From: Margaritifera margaritifera
Lineage: Eukaryota; Mollusca; Bivalvia; Unionida; Margaritiferidae
Direction of reading: 5' to 3'
DNA length: 64,000 bases
Assembly: GCA_029931535.1 (NCBI GenBank)
Contig: JAQPZY010001332.1
Span: 1,819,001 to 1,883,000, forward strand
The notes under the pieces were generated by a model that saw only the letters and a list, made by a program, of their open reading frames with translations, searched no databases and was not told the DNA's origin. A program made the position numbers and the translations under genes. The number at the start of each line of letters is the position of its first letter. Position 1 is the stretch's first letter. Positions 12,126 to 25,000 of this stretch are shown here, one piece after another.

Positions 12126-13059
12126 CTAAGGATAGGAAGAAGTTAATATTAGCATTTTTCTCTTTTAGGGCTCAAATTTAATACTCACATACTTGCAAAA
12201 TGTGAGTTAACTGTGCAAAATGTGAGTTGAAATTGCTTGCTTCTTTTTTCATGTGCTACGTTTTCCAGTTATGTACTGTAAATCATTAGTAAAGCTCCTT
12301 TTTGTACAAATTTAGGAAAACACAAAACAGATGCATAATTTCTGACATGTAAAACAAAGCTTGTTTTGGCACCTATTCGATTTCTGTGAGATCAGCTGTT
12401 ACAAGTATATCCATTTACTGTTACTGTAGATATTACCTGCTGATAATATATAGTGGACTGGTCTACAACCATTATATTTTTGAGGTGCATCAGTATCTCC
12501 TAGAGGCATCAGTATCTCTTTTGTATGCCCATCATTTAATTTACTAAATATGGAAATATTCCTCCAATATTATTTGATTTCAAGTAAAATCTGCTACTAT
12601 GTCTCTTCTTAAGACTTGTAAGATTTGTATTTTTGGTAGGATCTCCAATCTCAGACATGTGTGTCAAATATTATGCTGACCACCCCCTGAAAAGAAAAAG
12701 TCTGTCCCTAATAAAAACATTTCTGAGACTGCAAGTCAGTTAAATGTTTTATCATCTTTTATTTCTAATAACCTTTGAAGGTAAAAACATATGAACATGG
12801 ACATGTGTAATCAGACTTGAAACATAAACAAGAAAAACAATTAAGCTGCACATGTAGTATTTAACATTTCTTGATTACAGCAAAGGTAAACTACACTATA
12901 AATAAATTAACAGGTTTTAAAAATAGTCAGTAGACAATAGGATTTTGCAAGTTCAGTTCTTCTCCACTTGCAAAATAATGCACAGAGCAACAAAAATACC
13001 AAGAACAGCACATTACACACCCTCCCTAACTGTAATTGTTATCTATGTAGATAACTGAA

Positions 13060-14000
13060 ATTATTGCACAGAAACAATTTTCCTTCTTTCATTCAAAGTA
13101 ATGTTGACCTTTGACTTTTTGACCATGAAATAAACCTTAGGCTTCTTCCTTATCCTAAGTGCAAGCCATCCACAAAGTGCCAGGCAGATTTGTGATGTAT
13201 AACTAGTGTCATTGTGTGGAAACCATTTTTCTTCTTTCAACGGCCTTGACCTTTGACCTTCTGACCCCTAATCCATAACCTTTTTCCTTACCCCAAGTGC
13301 AAGCCATCCACAAAGTCTGGTTGAGGTACATCATACAGAACTAATGTTATTATGCGGAAACAATTTTTCATTCTTTCAGTCACAGTGAATTTGACTTTTG
13401 ATCTTTGGACTCCAAAATCTATATGGTTCTTTCATACCACCAAGTGCAAGACATGCACAAAGTTTGGTAATGATAGATTATGGACAACTCAAGTTACTAA
13501 TTGGAAACCATGTTTACTTTCAGTAACACTTATCTCACCCTTTAACCTTTTCAGCTTGAGATCAAAAGGGTTCTTCTTTACACCAAAGTTCAAGCCATCC
13601 ACGAAGTTTGGTAACTGAAGATGGTAGAGAATTTGAGTAATTGTTTGGAAACCATTTTGCTTCTTTGTCTGTGACCTTGACCTTTCTCCTTTTGATTCTG
13701 AAATGTATAGGATTTTTCCTTACCTGAAGTGCAAGTTATCCGCAAGTTTGGTAGCTGCAGATAGTGGAAATCTTGAGTTATTGTGCGGAAACCATTTTAT
13801 TTCTTTCAGTAACAGTGACCTTGACCATTGAGCTCTTGAGGCTGTAATTGATAGAGTTCTTTCTTGCACCAAGTGCAAACCATTCACAGTGTTTGGTAAC
13901 TGTAGATTGTGGACAACTAAAGTTATTGTGCAGAAACCAAACTGATAACAGACATATGGATGAACCGACAGACACCATATGGCGGCTGTATAAAAGTGGT
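13060..14000. repeat. Repeat family A tandem array
   Basis: About six diverged units with the same landmarks as 5760-6840: TTGACCTTTGAC at 13104 and 13246, AAGTGCAAGCCATCCACAAAG, and ATTGTGCAGAAACC. The array ends with GATAACAGACATATGGATGAACCGACAGACA, a tail resembling those of the other arrays. A family B array follows at once (14240 on). Confidence 0.82.
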
Positions 14001-14239
14001 TAAATTCTGATTCTGGTTTTTTATATAGATTTTTTATTGCTAATTATGCTTTTTATACATTAGATGTGACAGAATCAAAATATGAAGTTCAAGCCAATTT
14101 ATGATTTGTTCCTAATCTTTGTTCCAATGCTACTAATGGTTAAAATAAAATTTAAAAAATCATTAACAAAGGCAAATTCCTGTTCTACCAGTGAACTTAA
14201 TAAGCCATGAATGCTTTAAATAGGAACTAACAGAAGTCT

Positions 14240-15230
14240 AAAAGCACAGAAACATTATTTTAACAAGAGGCCTTTGATTTTCAAATTATCTGCTGTGGCA
14301 GCCATATTGATTGGCAGTAAAGATTGTCACCATTTTCATTTAGAACCAACTAGACATCATTATAAGTCTCTTGGTGCAACCTCATGTGAATAATGATGAT
14401 CCATTCAGGAGGAATAGCAATAACTAGATTTCCAAGATGGCTGTCATGGTGGCCATATTGGGTGTCTGATAAGCACCAAATCCCATACTGATGTTGATAT
14501 AATCATCCATCTAAGAGGAATAACAATAACAAGATTTTTAAAATGGCCACCATGGCAACCATAATGAAAGTCAGATTGGCACCATTTAAAAAAAAAAAAT
14601 ATAGATCATAAGGAGTCTTCTTGTAGAAACCCTATGCAAATATGACTCTCCAATGAAGAAATACAAATGACAAGATTTCAACATGACTGCCAACAGTGGC
14701 CATATTGGCAGTCAGATCAGCACCATTTTTATTTAGGACCAACTAGACAGCATAAGTCTTTTAACAAAACCCATATGCAAATATGACTTTCCATTCAGGA
14801 GTAGTGATAAGATTTTCAACATGGCTGCCATGGTGGCCATACTAGACATCAGATTTTTATTTAGGACCATTATAAGAAGTCTTCTGGTGAAAACCCCATG
14901 CAGATATGACTTTTCATTCAGGAGTAGTAGCAATCTCAAGATTTTTAAGATGAATGCCATAGTGGCCATATTGGATGTCTGATCAGCACCATTTTTATTT
15001 AGAACCAACTAGACATCATAAGAACCCTTTTAATGAAAACCCCATGTCAATATGACTTTCCATTCAGGAGTGGTGATAAGATTTTCAACATTGGTGCCAT
15101 GATGGCCATATTCGATGTCAGATTGGCACCATTTTCATTTAGACCAACTAGACATTATAAGAAGTCTTTTAGTGAAACCCCATGTCAATATGACCATTCA
15201 TTAAAGAGTAGCAATGACAAGAGAAATGAT
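14240..15230. repeat. Repeat family B tandem array (unit about 140 bp)
   Basis: About seven units marked by AAGATGGCTGCCATGGTGGCCATATTGG (and variants), then CAGCACCATTTTCATTTAGGACCAACTAGACATCATAAGAAGTCTTNTGGTGAAAACCCCATG. Marker sites lie near 14432, 14537, 14690, 14818, 14947 and 15090. Similar arrays lie at 54.84-56.09 and 57.95-59.57 kb. It is not coding. Confidence 0.82.
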
Positions 15231-15386
15231 TTTAGAAGGATTTATTACAGATTTAAGTGTTCAAAACAAAATAGAGTTAATAAACCCTGCACGTTCAATT
15301 TTCTTTCACTTTTCTCTATGCTTCCTGTAAAAGAAACCAATGAAGAAAATATTTAGAATTATCATCACAGGATTTAAAGGACTTAC

Positions 15387-15479
15387 TGTAAATGTGTAGG
15401 TCTTTTCTGGTTCCACTGGGAAAGTTTCCACATAGACATATGTTTCATTATCTAATGCAGTTACATTTGTACTGTTCAA
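15387..15479 (-). CDS. FN3 receptor gene, exon e: middle of an FN3 domain
   Basis: The exon is 93 bp (31 codons), phase 0 to phase 0. The acceptor is CTTGTTTTTTCAG and the donor GTAAGT. It encodes LNSTNVTALDNETYVYVETF then PVEPEKTYTFT, the C' to F strands of an FN3 domain with three N-x-S/T sequons and the P-x-K-T-Y-x-F motif that precedes the F strand. It joins exon d without changing frame and continues in phase 0 into the exon at 12125. Confidence 0.82.
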
Positions 15480-16439
15480 CTGAAAAAACAAGAACTTTTT
15501 TTTACTTTTTTTTTAATGAAAAACCTTAAATGCATATTCATATTTTAAAAATATATATTTTCCATCAAAACTGGGACAGTTTGCAAACTTCACAACCAAA
15601 ATCCATGGCGCCTCAGTTTCTTTAAGTTACAGGAAAACTTTGTAAGATGAAAAACATGATTTTTTACTCCCACTACATATGCACATCTCAGTGTACTGTT
15701 GATGATACTGCTGAGAAGTACAAGATCTATGAAAACTGTGGTAAGATGGGTCCCCCATTTATCAATCAAGACCATTAAAATGAAACAAATAAATGAGTTC
15801 ATTCTTTTGACAAATAGTTCGGGATATACAGCAACTATCATCAAATAATTAGACTTATTGAAGTTGCACATTAGCACAAATATTGAGGCAAAAAGCCTGA
15901 TTTCACATGCCATTACTTTCATGGGGCAGGTGCAACACCATTTATCTCTTTCAAGGAGGTACATAATACATCCACATTTAAAACAAAAGTATTCTATTCT
16001 TTGCAATATGAATACCTCCATATCATATAAGATGCTTTTTGGGGATGATGTTGCTAGAGACGTTAAAAAATGTGATACTGGTGGTGCTAGGCATTGTTAG
16101 TCAATGAGAGGTCAAGGTCCCATCCAAAAAGCAAGATATCGATCTCAACCGTACAATGCCCAAAGTAGTCACAGGTACCTATACCAGAATGCCAATGTGT
16201 GTGTGTGGTGGTGCTGGGGGGGGGGGGGAGGATAAGCTGCTACTGTCAGCACCCCAGATGGAAACCCTTGGGGAAAATTCTGCAGGTAAGCTGAAGCACT
16301 GTATTACTACATGGAAGAGCTTCACAAGTGATCCTTGTGAACTGTCTTGGCACAAAAAAAAGAGTTTGAACCTATGTATGACTTTCCAATCACATTTTTT
16401 CAAAAAGAAATTCCTTTCTCTGATCAAGAACAACTGTTA

Positions 16440-17330
16440 GTAATGAAGTAGATAAACTTATATCCCATGGAGCAATAGTTCCATCCACTTGTGAGAATGA
16501 TCAGTTTCTTTGCGACATTTTTATTGTTCCCAAACCAAATGGGTAATGCTAGCCAATTATTAACCTGAAACATTTCTGAACAAATTTGTTCATTATGAAC
16601 ATTTCAAGCAAGAAACATTTAACGTAGTTTTAGACCTTATCCGGGACAACGATAACTTCTATTGATTTGAAGGATGCTTACTTTAGTGTCCCAATACATA
16701 GCAATTATCAAAAGTTTCTTAAGTTTATTTGGAATGGGCAAATTCATCAATATGTTTGTTTACCGTTTGGGTTTTATTCAGTCCCATGGGTGTTCACCAA
16801 GATTCTTAAACCCATTTATATATACTTCAGACAACTGTGCATTAGGTGTTCATACTATAGTAACAGTCAAATTTGTTAACAATATGCACTGATTATGGCT
16901 GAAAAGCTTAAGTCACCAGACTTCCCAATCAATTACCTGAACATGTTAGCAATTTTTATGCCTACAAGCTTTTTATTCAGATCATAAGAATGAACATACT
17001 GGACTTAAATCTGATTTGTATATGTGCTGTCTCATACATTAATGATATGGGTGTAATGGCATCTATACAAATCAATTAATAGCTAGGCAGTTTTAGTTAT
17101 AGCATTTGGAAACAGACATATTCGTATCAGCGGTTTATATTGCTGGTAAAGATAATATCCAGGCAGATTTTCTTTCCAGAAACTTTTCAGACTCCACAGA
17201 ATTGATACTAAAGAGATACTGTTTAGAGATTGTTTACATAATCTTTGGTTCCAGATTAAGATCTCCTTGCATTCAGATTATAGCAGCAAGTAAGGAAGTT
17301 TGTATCATAGTTCCCTGAAACAGGAACATT
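16440..17330 (+). pseudogene. DIRS-like retrotransposon relic: reverse transcriptase and RNase H
   Basis: Across several frameshifts and stops the plus strand reads EVDKLISHGAIVPSTCEND, then IVPKPNG (16529), SIDLKDAYFSVPIHSNYQKF (about 16660-16720) and CLPFGF, the conserved RT blocks of DIRS/Ty3-type elements. The RNase H end appears at about 17140-17190 as VYIAGKDNIQADFLSRNFSD, typical of DIRS-like elements, then FGSRLRSP. The catalytic Asp pair region is not recognisable. There are no terminal repeats that I can find. It is dead. Confidence 0.75.
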
Positions 17331-17917
17331 TAAAATTATACTTTCTCTTTCTCCTGACTATAGCTGTGCTGCACACAGACAACTAGTACAGTTGCTAGAT
17401 GGTTAAAAGTCAGGAATTGATATATATTAGATTTAAGCTCATTTTTACAGTGCTGTTGCAGTAGCAGCTGCTTCCACACAAGGCCGTGCATGTATGCATG
17501 TCCTTTGAAGGAAATCTTAAAAACAGCAATACTTGACATCAGCAATGACTTTTCATACGTTTTATCTTAGAGATATTCATAAATATAATAAGGATTTTGC
17601 AGAGGCAGTTATTAATTGCAATAAATGACTTGGAACTTGTTTGTCGTCACCAATTAAATGATAATATGATGGTGAAAGATTTATTCATAAAGGATGGTAA
17701 TTTTTCCTTTTGATTCTGATTTACAGGAAAATATAAGTGTTGAACTATTCTTAACATATATTCCATTTGCTTCTTTCCATGTGATAATTTACTGCAGTTT
17801 TGGTGTGTGTCTTTAAAGATGCTATGACTTGGTATAAATGTGAGGTCGAAGACTTTACATAAAATAATGGCCCACTCATCCAAAAATTTGTGAAGCATCA
17901 TCTCAGGGCATTAATGG

Positions 17918-18195
17918 AGTAGAGCCAGAGGCAGAGCATGAACACACCCACCCTTCCTTTGTTTAGAAGTAATTTTTACCACAAAGGACTCCTCCCCTCC
18001 CTTCATTAGTCTGACAACAAAACTGCTGGCTTTAAAGTATGAAACTATGGAGCACATGATTCATGTGTCCAGTTTATATAGGATGCATCATTTTTTTGTG
18101 CTAAATTTGTCTTTCCTTTGAAGAGCACCTATTTCTAACAAATGGCAATGACAGAGTAACATGCTATGTACACATGCTCAGGCTCTGGCTTTACT
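17918..18195. mobile_element. Short non-autonomous element with 20-bp-class TIRs
   Basis: AGTAGAGCCAGAGGCAGAGCATG at 17918 and the inverted CATGCTCAGGCTCTGGCTTTACT at 18173-18195 match at about 20 of 23 positions. The interior (about 230 bp) has no frame. A target duplication is not clear. MITE-like. Confidence 0.6.
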
Positions 18196-18689
18196 ACAAT
18201 AATGCCCCTCATCCTTCACAAATGCTTGGACTAGGAAGTAATTTTTCTTTACATGAGTAAAATATTTTACTGAGCTGGCTTGGAAATCTTAAAACATTAG
18301 AGCCTGTTAGTTTGAACTTGAGATTTGTTTCAACCGATCACAAATGACATTACTTTTGAAAGTTCATTTCTGATTGACTGATAGTGGGAACTCAATTTCA
18401 AACTCAAGATCAGAGTTTTATGATCACCTAGCCTGATTTGTGGTCAGGACACTAACCCTTTTCATTTTGGATATGATTCCAGTCATACTATACCTTTTCA
18501 TTTGGGATTCGATTCCAGTCATAGGTTCACCATATTAAAATCTACAATTTCAACTGTGTAATACATCATTATTTTAGGTGTAATCTTTTGAAGAGAAGGA
18601 AATACAGGGAGAAGGGACTCAAATGTTATGTCATGGGGTAACAGCATGAGTTAACACAAAACTGGTGAAGATTTGATTTAAAAACCAAG

Positions 18690-19370
18690 TTTTAATGTGC
18701 AGGGATCAAAACGGGGGACAGTACTGAAGAGACAAGTGATGGCAGTGAAGTGCATGCTGACTTGGATGAATACAGAGAATTTCATTGAGGAAATTGACAA
18801 TTTATGCAGTGGGAATTGTTATCTTTACTTCACTGAAATGAGCTGATAACTGCTCAGTTGACAATTTTATTTCAAACATGAGATTTAATGTAGAAATCAA
18901 AATGAGACAGTACTGAAGAGGCAAGTGATGGTAATGATGTTGATTTTGATGAAAATATAGACAATTGTGTGGGGAAAATTGATATCTTATGCTATGTGGA
19001 TCGTGATCTTGACTTCATCAAAATGAACTGAGTGGATGATAGCTTCACCTTGTCATTACTTTTATCTGATATGGGATCATGATCTTTGGCAACATTTAGT
19101 TATAGAAACAAAACCTCTACGCATAACAGAAACGCAGGAAGAACCAACCCTCTGCACTAAAATGGATGCCAGCTGATATTCCAACTATGAAGGCATTTAT
19201 AGGTTTACGTGTTTGCATGGGTTTTGCATCTCCAATCCATGAATGACTATTGGAGAACAAAAAAAAGGATGCTCAAGACTAATTTCAATAGCATCATGTC
19301 CCATGATCATTTCAATCAAATATGAACTATTTACTTTTTGAATTCTGTAAATCATATGAATTAATATCTT
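18690..19370 (+). pseudogene. piggyBac-type transposase relic
   Basis: Two diverged copies of an acidic N-terminal stretch (GDSTEETSDGSEVHADLDEY near 18715, repeated more worn near 18910) precede, at about 19160-19240, KWMPADIPTMKAFIGLRVCM and GFASPIHE. This is the W-x-P...E/K-A-F-I-G-L-x-x-x-M-G signature at the start of the piggyBac catalytic domain. After a stop it continues NSIMSHDHFNQI. The rest of the catalytic domain is absent. The duplication of the acidic part is unexplained. Confidence 0.6.
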
Positions 19371-19546
19371 TCACACAATGAAATTTTTTAAAATATAAAT
19401 ATCTGTGCATAATATTATAAGATTTTACTGCACTTCTGGAAATGGACCGAAAAAACCCCAACAAAACACTGGTATTTTTTTATCAGAATTTATTATGGAA
19501 TAAAAATACTGAAGCAAAATGAACCACTTTGTTGACTTTCCTGTAA

Positions 19547-19738
19547 GGGCTGTTTAAACATACATGGTACCCAGGGAAGATACTTTTTTAAAAATATATG
19601 CCAGGGTACTCTGGTTACTCACAGAGATCATATGCAAATAATGGCAAATTCTAACTTGCATCTACGGGTGGCTACTCCACATTGAAATTGCCTTCCCTGG
19701 GTCCCATATATGTTTTGCTGGAACAGTCCTTAAGATCT
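19547..19738. mobile_element. Short TIR element (MITE-like)
   Basis: Left end AAGGGCTGTT...AAACATACATGGTACCCAGGGAAG (from 19547) and right end CTTCCCTGGGTCCCATATATGTTTT...AACAGTCCTT (to 19738) are inverted copies. TA flanks both ends, which would suit a Tc1/mariner-type donor. There is no frame inside. Confidence 0.55.
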
Positions 19739-20325
19739 GTGCCCGAGAGTAGATTTAATAAAATTGTAATAACCTTTGACAATCTTGATGGTTTTTAAAA
19801 TATTTTTTTCAAAATCTTAAACAGCATAAAATTCCCAACATTTCATGCACATTCATATAAGAGGTAATATTAATATTTGAAATAATAAAATTGCATTGAA
19901 AATTAAGTTAAACAATCTTTTTAAAAGTATGTTTGCTTATTTACTTAACTTTAACCTTGCACTGAACTTTTGCATCTAAAAATTATCAATAAAAAATATA
20001 TGGGTTTGTTGAGAATTTCATGCTTTTTAAATGTTACATAACTTTGAATTTTAAAAAAAAACAAACTTTTCCTGTAAAGCCAGACTGAGCAACGTCACTG
20101 CATTCTTTCATGCTGATACACCAATGACTGAAAAAATGTCCAGTTCTACACAATTGCCTGTCTGATTGGGCTTCAGTATAAAATGGGTTAAAATTTATAG
20201 AACACTTTGAGAAACGATATTATCAAAATCAGGGGAGAGAAATTAAGGAGAAACTATAAAGATGTTCCCATCAAAATACAGAAAGACCAATAGTCAAATA
20301 CTTTAAGTAAGGTGTTTCAAGGTAC

Positions 20326-20489
20326 CTGTCTGGCATTGGTTCCATTTATTTCTTCTTGTTGGACATAGAAACTCTTTATGATACCATTTCTCTCAAGGAC
20401 AGGAGGCAACATCCATGTCACTTGTGAAGTGATGTACATTCTGTCTGCTGACCCTAAATTAGCATCCAGGTTACTCACTTTGCCAGGGG
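20326..20489 (-). CDS. FN3 receptor gene, exon d: first part of an FN3 domain
   Basis: The exon is 164 bp with acceptor CATTTTTTTCCAG and donor CAG|GTACCT. It starts in phase 1, matching the phase-1 end of the 42011 exon, and ends in phase 0. It encodes APGKVSNLDANLGSADRMYI and TSQVTWMLPPVLERNGIIKS, strands A to C of an FN3 domain with the typical V-T-W...P-P-x-x-x-N-G-x-I-x-x-F/Y pattern. NGT is a possible glycosylation site. The domain continues on the exons at 15479 and 12125. Confidence 0.85.
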
Positions 20490-20689
20490 CTGGAAAAAAA
20501 TGAGAAGCTATTCCATGCACATTATAGTTTGTAAAATAAATGACAGTATTCAGCAAACAATCTGCTGGAAAGCCATACACTTAGTTTATTCACTCTTCCA
20601 GTTTTCCAAAGAACTACTACCAAGGGATAAAATAAACTGCTAACTTAAAGAAGGTTCTGCACATCAATAACTATGTTAAACCATATCTA

Positions 20690-20691
<2 letters not shown>

Positions 20692-20720
<29 letters not shown>
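20692..20720. repeat. (AAT)n microsatellite
   Basis: About ten AAT repeats, a simple intronic microsatellite. Others in the window are (AAT)n at about 23895-23920, imperfect (AATATG)n at 8255-8320 and (ATT)n at 59250-59278. Confidence 0.9.
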
Positions 20721-20723
<3 letters not shown>

Positions 20724-22056
20724 TGTTTATAGAGGGTAGTTCACTTAGAACATTATGACTTTTTCCCCATGTGGCATTCTTAAATGAAAAGTAACAGTGA
20801 AAAACTGAAATATACAAAGACAAATTTAACACATGCAAAACAATAAAATCATCATGAAGGAATATAATTTGTATCCAAGTAAACTGTTATCAGTGTGGTT
20901 TTCTGATGCCTTTATCACATTCACAAGTTTTGACTTCAAGCCTATCTTTAACTTTGCTGAAAGGAGGAGCTGAAAGATTTCCATACATGACATTCTACCA
21001 CATTTTCTACATATGTTTTGGCAGCAAAAAAAAAAATTACTTTTTCCTCTGTTCGAAACCATACCAAACTACTTCATTCAGTGTCAAAATAAAAAATAAA
21101 AAAAACATATCAAAAATAATTTTCAAACCTTGTAATTTTATGCACTATGCACTAATGTGTTTGAACACAACTGCAGTTCTACAATGATAAAATATGAAAG
21201 ACAATTTAATATCTCTTTTGGAAAGTGAAGGAATGGCTTGTTCATCCTCAGAAATACCCTTCACAAGTTACATTCATGATTCAAATTGTTGAAAATTGGG
21301 AGAACCATGTTTCACTATTCATTAGCTTGCTGATACTGATATAACGAATAAGATTTGTTTAAAACTATATTACTCACCTGTAGATAAAAAACTCTCAATC
21401 ATAAAAACAGAAGAACATGCCATCCTTTATTAAAAGACGAACTCATTTAAGTGAAAGTCGTTATCTCAAAAATTTTGTTTAACACCTCTATTGTGGATAA
21501 GACTAAAACCTGCATCTGGTCACATATGGGCCAATGAACCAATTCCAATTTGCATGCTCCAGTACTAAAAAATTTTTAAAGTCAAACAGCACACTAAATT
21601 AATTTCCAATACTTAAAACTTCATACTGCTGGTTGGGAAAAACTCCACACTGATATATGCATATTTAAAGCTTTCAAATTCAGTATTTGGCGCTTACTAT
21701 TTCTTGCTAAAGTACGAAGTAATAAACTGCAACATTCTTGCTCACTTGTACATCAAGCAGTAGCTTAGAATCATAGGTTACTGTGTTATAAATAGGTGAT
21801 TGGTCATTTAGGTTCATTTTGTTTTTTCTGTTTATTAAACAGTTTTTCACGATGACTGACAAGGTCTTGAGAAAAATTTCATCCTCAAGAATTGATCTTA
21901 TAGTCAGGATTTCATATTTCTACCTGCAAAGAATTTGTGGCAGCCATTTGCATTTTGAAGGAATTTCTGGAGTCCTCTTATCTCTGATTGGCTGTTTAGG
22001 ATTCATCTAATATAATAATACTAGTATGTCCAAGAAGGTTTAAAAACGACTGTCTT

Positions 22057-25000
22057 CCCGGCTGTACATTTTCCGAGGGTAACTTGGAATTTTGACCAAA
22101 AAACCTTGGACATCTGAGGTTTTTCCTAGATTTTCCTAGGAAAACCTGGGAAACCTCGGACAATACTGATATTTTGTCCAAGGTTTTATAAGCAACCCTT
22201 GGACATTAGCTCATACATTTAAAAAAAAACTAGGAAATACCTTGGACAAAGCCTTGGACATAAGAACTTAGTTTATTTTTGGCTCGGAAAAACCTAGGAA
22301 ATTAGAACTTAGTAATTTTTTTAGCTCAGACATAGCTCAGAAATGTAGACTTAGAAAATTATTAGCTAGGGCATGGACCTGGTCTGTTTTTTGTATATTC
22401 TCTTAACTGCACTTAGAGATTTCTGTATATTTATTCTGAACTTTTTTTTGCAGTTAATTAAAATGAGTAAATTTGTCATTTCCAGAACAACTACCAAGTC
22501 TACAATTTGAATTAAAAAATGACTATGAATTATTGTTGATTGATTGACATGTGTTTTGCAGTGCACCATCTCAGTTCAGGCAATATGGTACCAAACAGGA
22601 ACACAGATTTTTGTTTCACGTATCATTTACATGGAGATAAAAATATGAGATATAGAACCAAAACCTACACACATGCCCTAATTCCAAAGTTAGAGAAATT
22701 CTAAGCATTCATACACTTTTAATACTTCATACAATCATGTTAGTGTAACACAGTGGTCCCAGTTCTAACACCCTGTAACCACATGGGACAATTATAAAAC
22801 TATATTTTCTAACAACTGAATCTAAAGTAAATTCTTCAATGCTTAAAGGGACATATGGCATTTTTCTTGAAATTTACCTTTGTGTGTAAGTTACAGGAAT
22901 GATAATTAAAAGTACTGGTATAGAAGGATAATAAATTATCATGGTATTAGTGTACACATTTTTCTGAAAAATTGCATGGCACTGTTTATTTTTCACATTA
23001 GTTACAAGAATAATAATAATAAATATACAACTGAGTCTGAAAAAATAGCATGGATGATTGGCATGCCCATATGAAATGGAGAGGCGGAAACCACCCGTCA
23101 TTGAGACGGAAACCACCTGGTTTCCACCTGGAATGGAAATATTCCAGGTGGAATTGAGCAGGAGACATGATTTCAGTCTGACTTATGCCTCTCATCTGAG
23201 ACGTAATTCTACATTTTTCCACCTGGCTATGGAGGAAAACACTGAGAGTCATGTTCTGAGACGTCATTTTTTCCTTTGAAATTTGTTCAAGGCGGAAATT
23301 TGGGTTTAGAATGAAGGTGAACTGGACTTCGAAATTTGCAGAAGGCCGATATTTTGGACTTAGAATTCACAGGAGGAGGATTTTTGTACATGTTCATAAT
23401 AAAGAACTTTTACCAGAGATAACTAAAAATAAGGGCTTTATTATATGGTTTTCCATTTGTAGAGACCTAACCATGAATATATACTTTGAATTTGTTAAGC
23501 AAACCTTAATATCTGCAGTAATTATAGAATTTTGTGACAGTGGTGATCATTTTAAATTTGCAAAGTGCACTATAAAAATACAAACTGGAATTTCTTGCAT
23601 GCAGGACTTTTTTTTTACTATTCTCTTCTAGAGTGTTTCAAACTCTGTCAACCCCTATCTGTCAACAAGGCATTTAGCTTTGTAAAAAAAAAGTTGTTAA
23701 AAAAATACATTTAAACAGCAGAAGTGTTGCTAAGTAATAATTGCAACATGAATAAGCTAACCAGAGCACAGAAGAAACCGAGTTTGGTAATTATATATCA
23801 CATAATTTTTGCAAAGTATAAATTTGTTAAATACTTATTATTATTACCAGATCTATGCTACAATTTTTGATTGTGATAAATTTAAAAACTTTTAATAATA
23901 ATAATAATAATAATAATAAAATAATAAACTCAATCATTATTCAGAAATTACAGAAAAGTAAATGTGTTTGATTTTATTTCCTGTATAGTAAATTTCCATA
24001 CAATATCAATGATTAAATAATGATTTTCTTTTAATCCAGAAGAAAAAAATCATCATTATTTATAAAATTTCATTCTTTTGAATCTTTATTTTCCTTCTTA
24101 TTATGATACATATTATACCTGGCCCTGTTGTTACTGCTGTCAGAAAAAGTAACACAACTGGCAATTCTTGTTATATTAAATATAAACTTTAATGTATATA
24201 TCCTGGATTTAATTATTGTTTTCTTTGAGTGAGAGAGCAAGGGATACCCATTCCATCCTACCTGCATTCTATAAAGGATTATTAGCACAAATCTGGGTTT
24301 AAAAAAATGAAAAGAAAATTATACACGATGAAATGCAGTTTTCGGCGACTGATACCATCAGTATCGAGATAGTAACGGCGGTGATTTCCCTTGTTTACGC
24401 GACAGCCTCGCTTTCAAACGTGCTCCATTATTGAATTCGAAGACACGTGTGTTTTTGCTTGTTGATTTGGGAAATTTCATTGCAAGTAATACCAATACCT
24501 GTGCAGCAACTGATCATACAGCCCTGGAGATAACTATAGCGAACCAAGGTCATGGAGTTATCATGTTGGTAAGTAAAATCCATGTTGTGTTGTATTTTGC
24601 TGGTTTACAGACTGAAGATGATTGGCAGGCACTTAATATCTGTACGCAGTTTTGCCCTTAGGATTTAATACGTCAAATGATACAACTGTATAATCTTGCG
24701 CTACATAATCATTGAGACGATCGTTTGGCATATCAATATCATTTACTGATACTGCCTGCCACTCTGCAGTTATCGGTGCAATCTTATTGTCAGTTATCGA
24801 CAATAGGGTGACGTTATTACTTGTTATCGCATTCCATTTTCTGTTGGGACTGTTTTTTCTTCTAATTGACAGCAGAAATTTGCAAATTTTTGCACATTTA
24901 ACCAAAGATGGTCATTTCCCCATACCTCTGAAGAGAAAAATGCGGTTATATATGCTCGTGTACGATATCGTGATAATGCCATGGTTCATGCCTTCAATGT

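Larger units (their letters stand above)
15480..20325 (-). other. Intron between exons d and e of the FN3 gene
   Basis: The intron contains a plus-strand DIRS-like RT/RNase H relic (16.4-17.4 kb), a short TIR element (17.92-18.20 kb), a piggyBac relic (18.7-19.4 kb) and another short TIR element (19.55-19.74 kb). Nothing is recognised from 15500 to 16400 except a G run near 16215-16230, or from 19750 to 20325. Confidence 0.55.

Noticed and set aside
22008..22056. TAATAT at 22008 and 38076 as a target duplication of the outer element
   Set aside because: The left copy is 43 bp away from the element end and the region is AT-rich, so the match may be chance.
23311..23631. About 105-codon frame present in both arms (also 30921-31235)
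   Set aside because: Its conservation is fully explained by the high identity between the arms; no family is recognised. Not listed as a gene.
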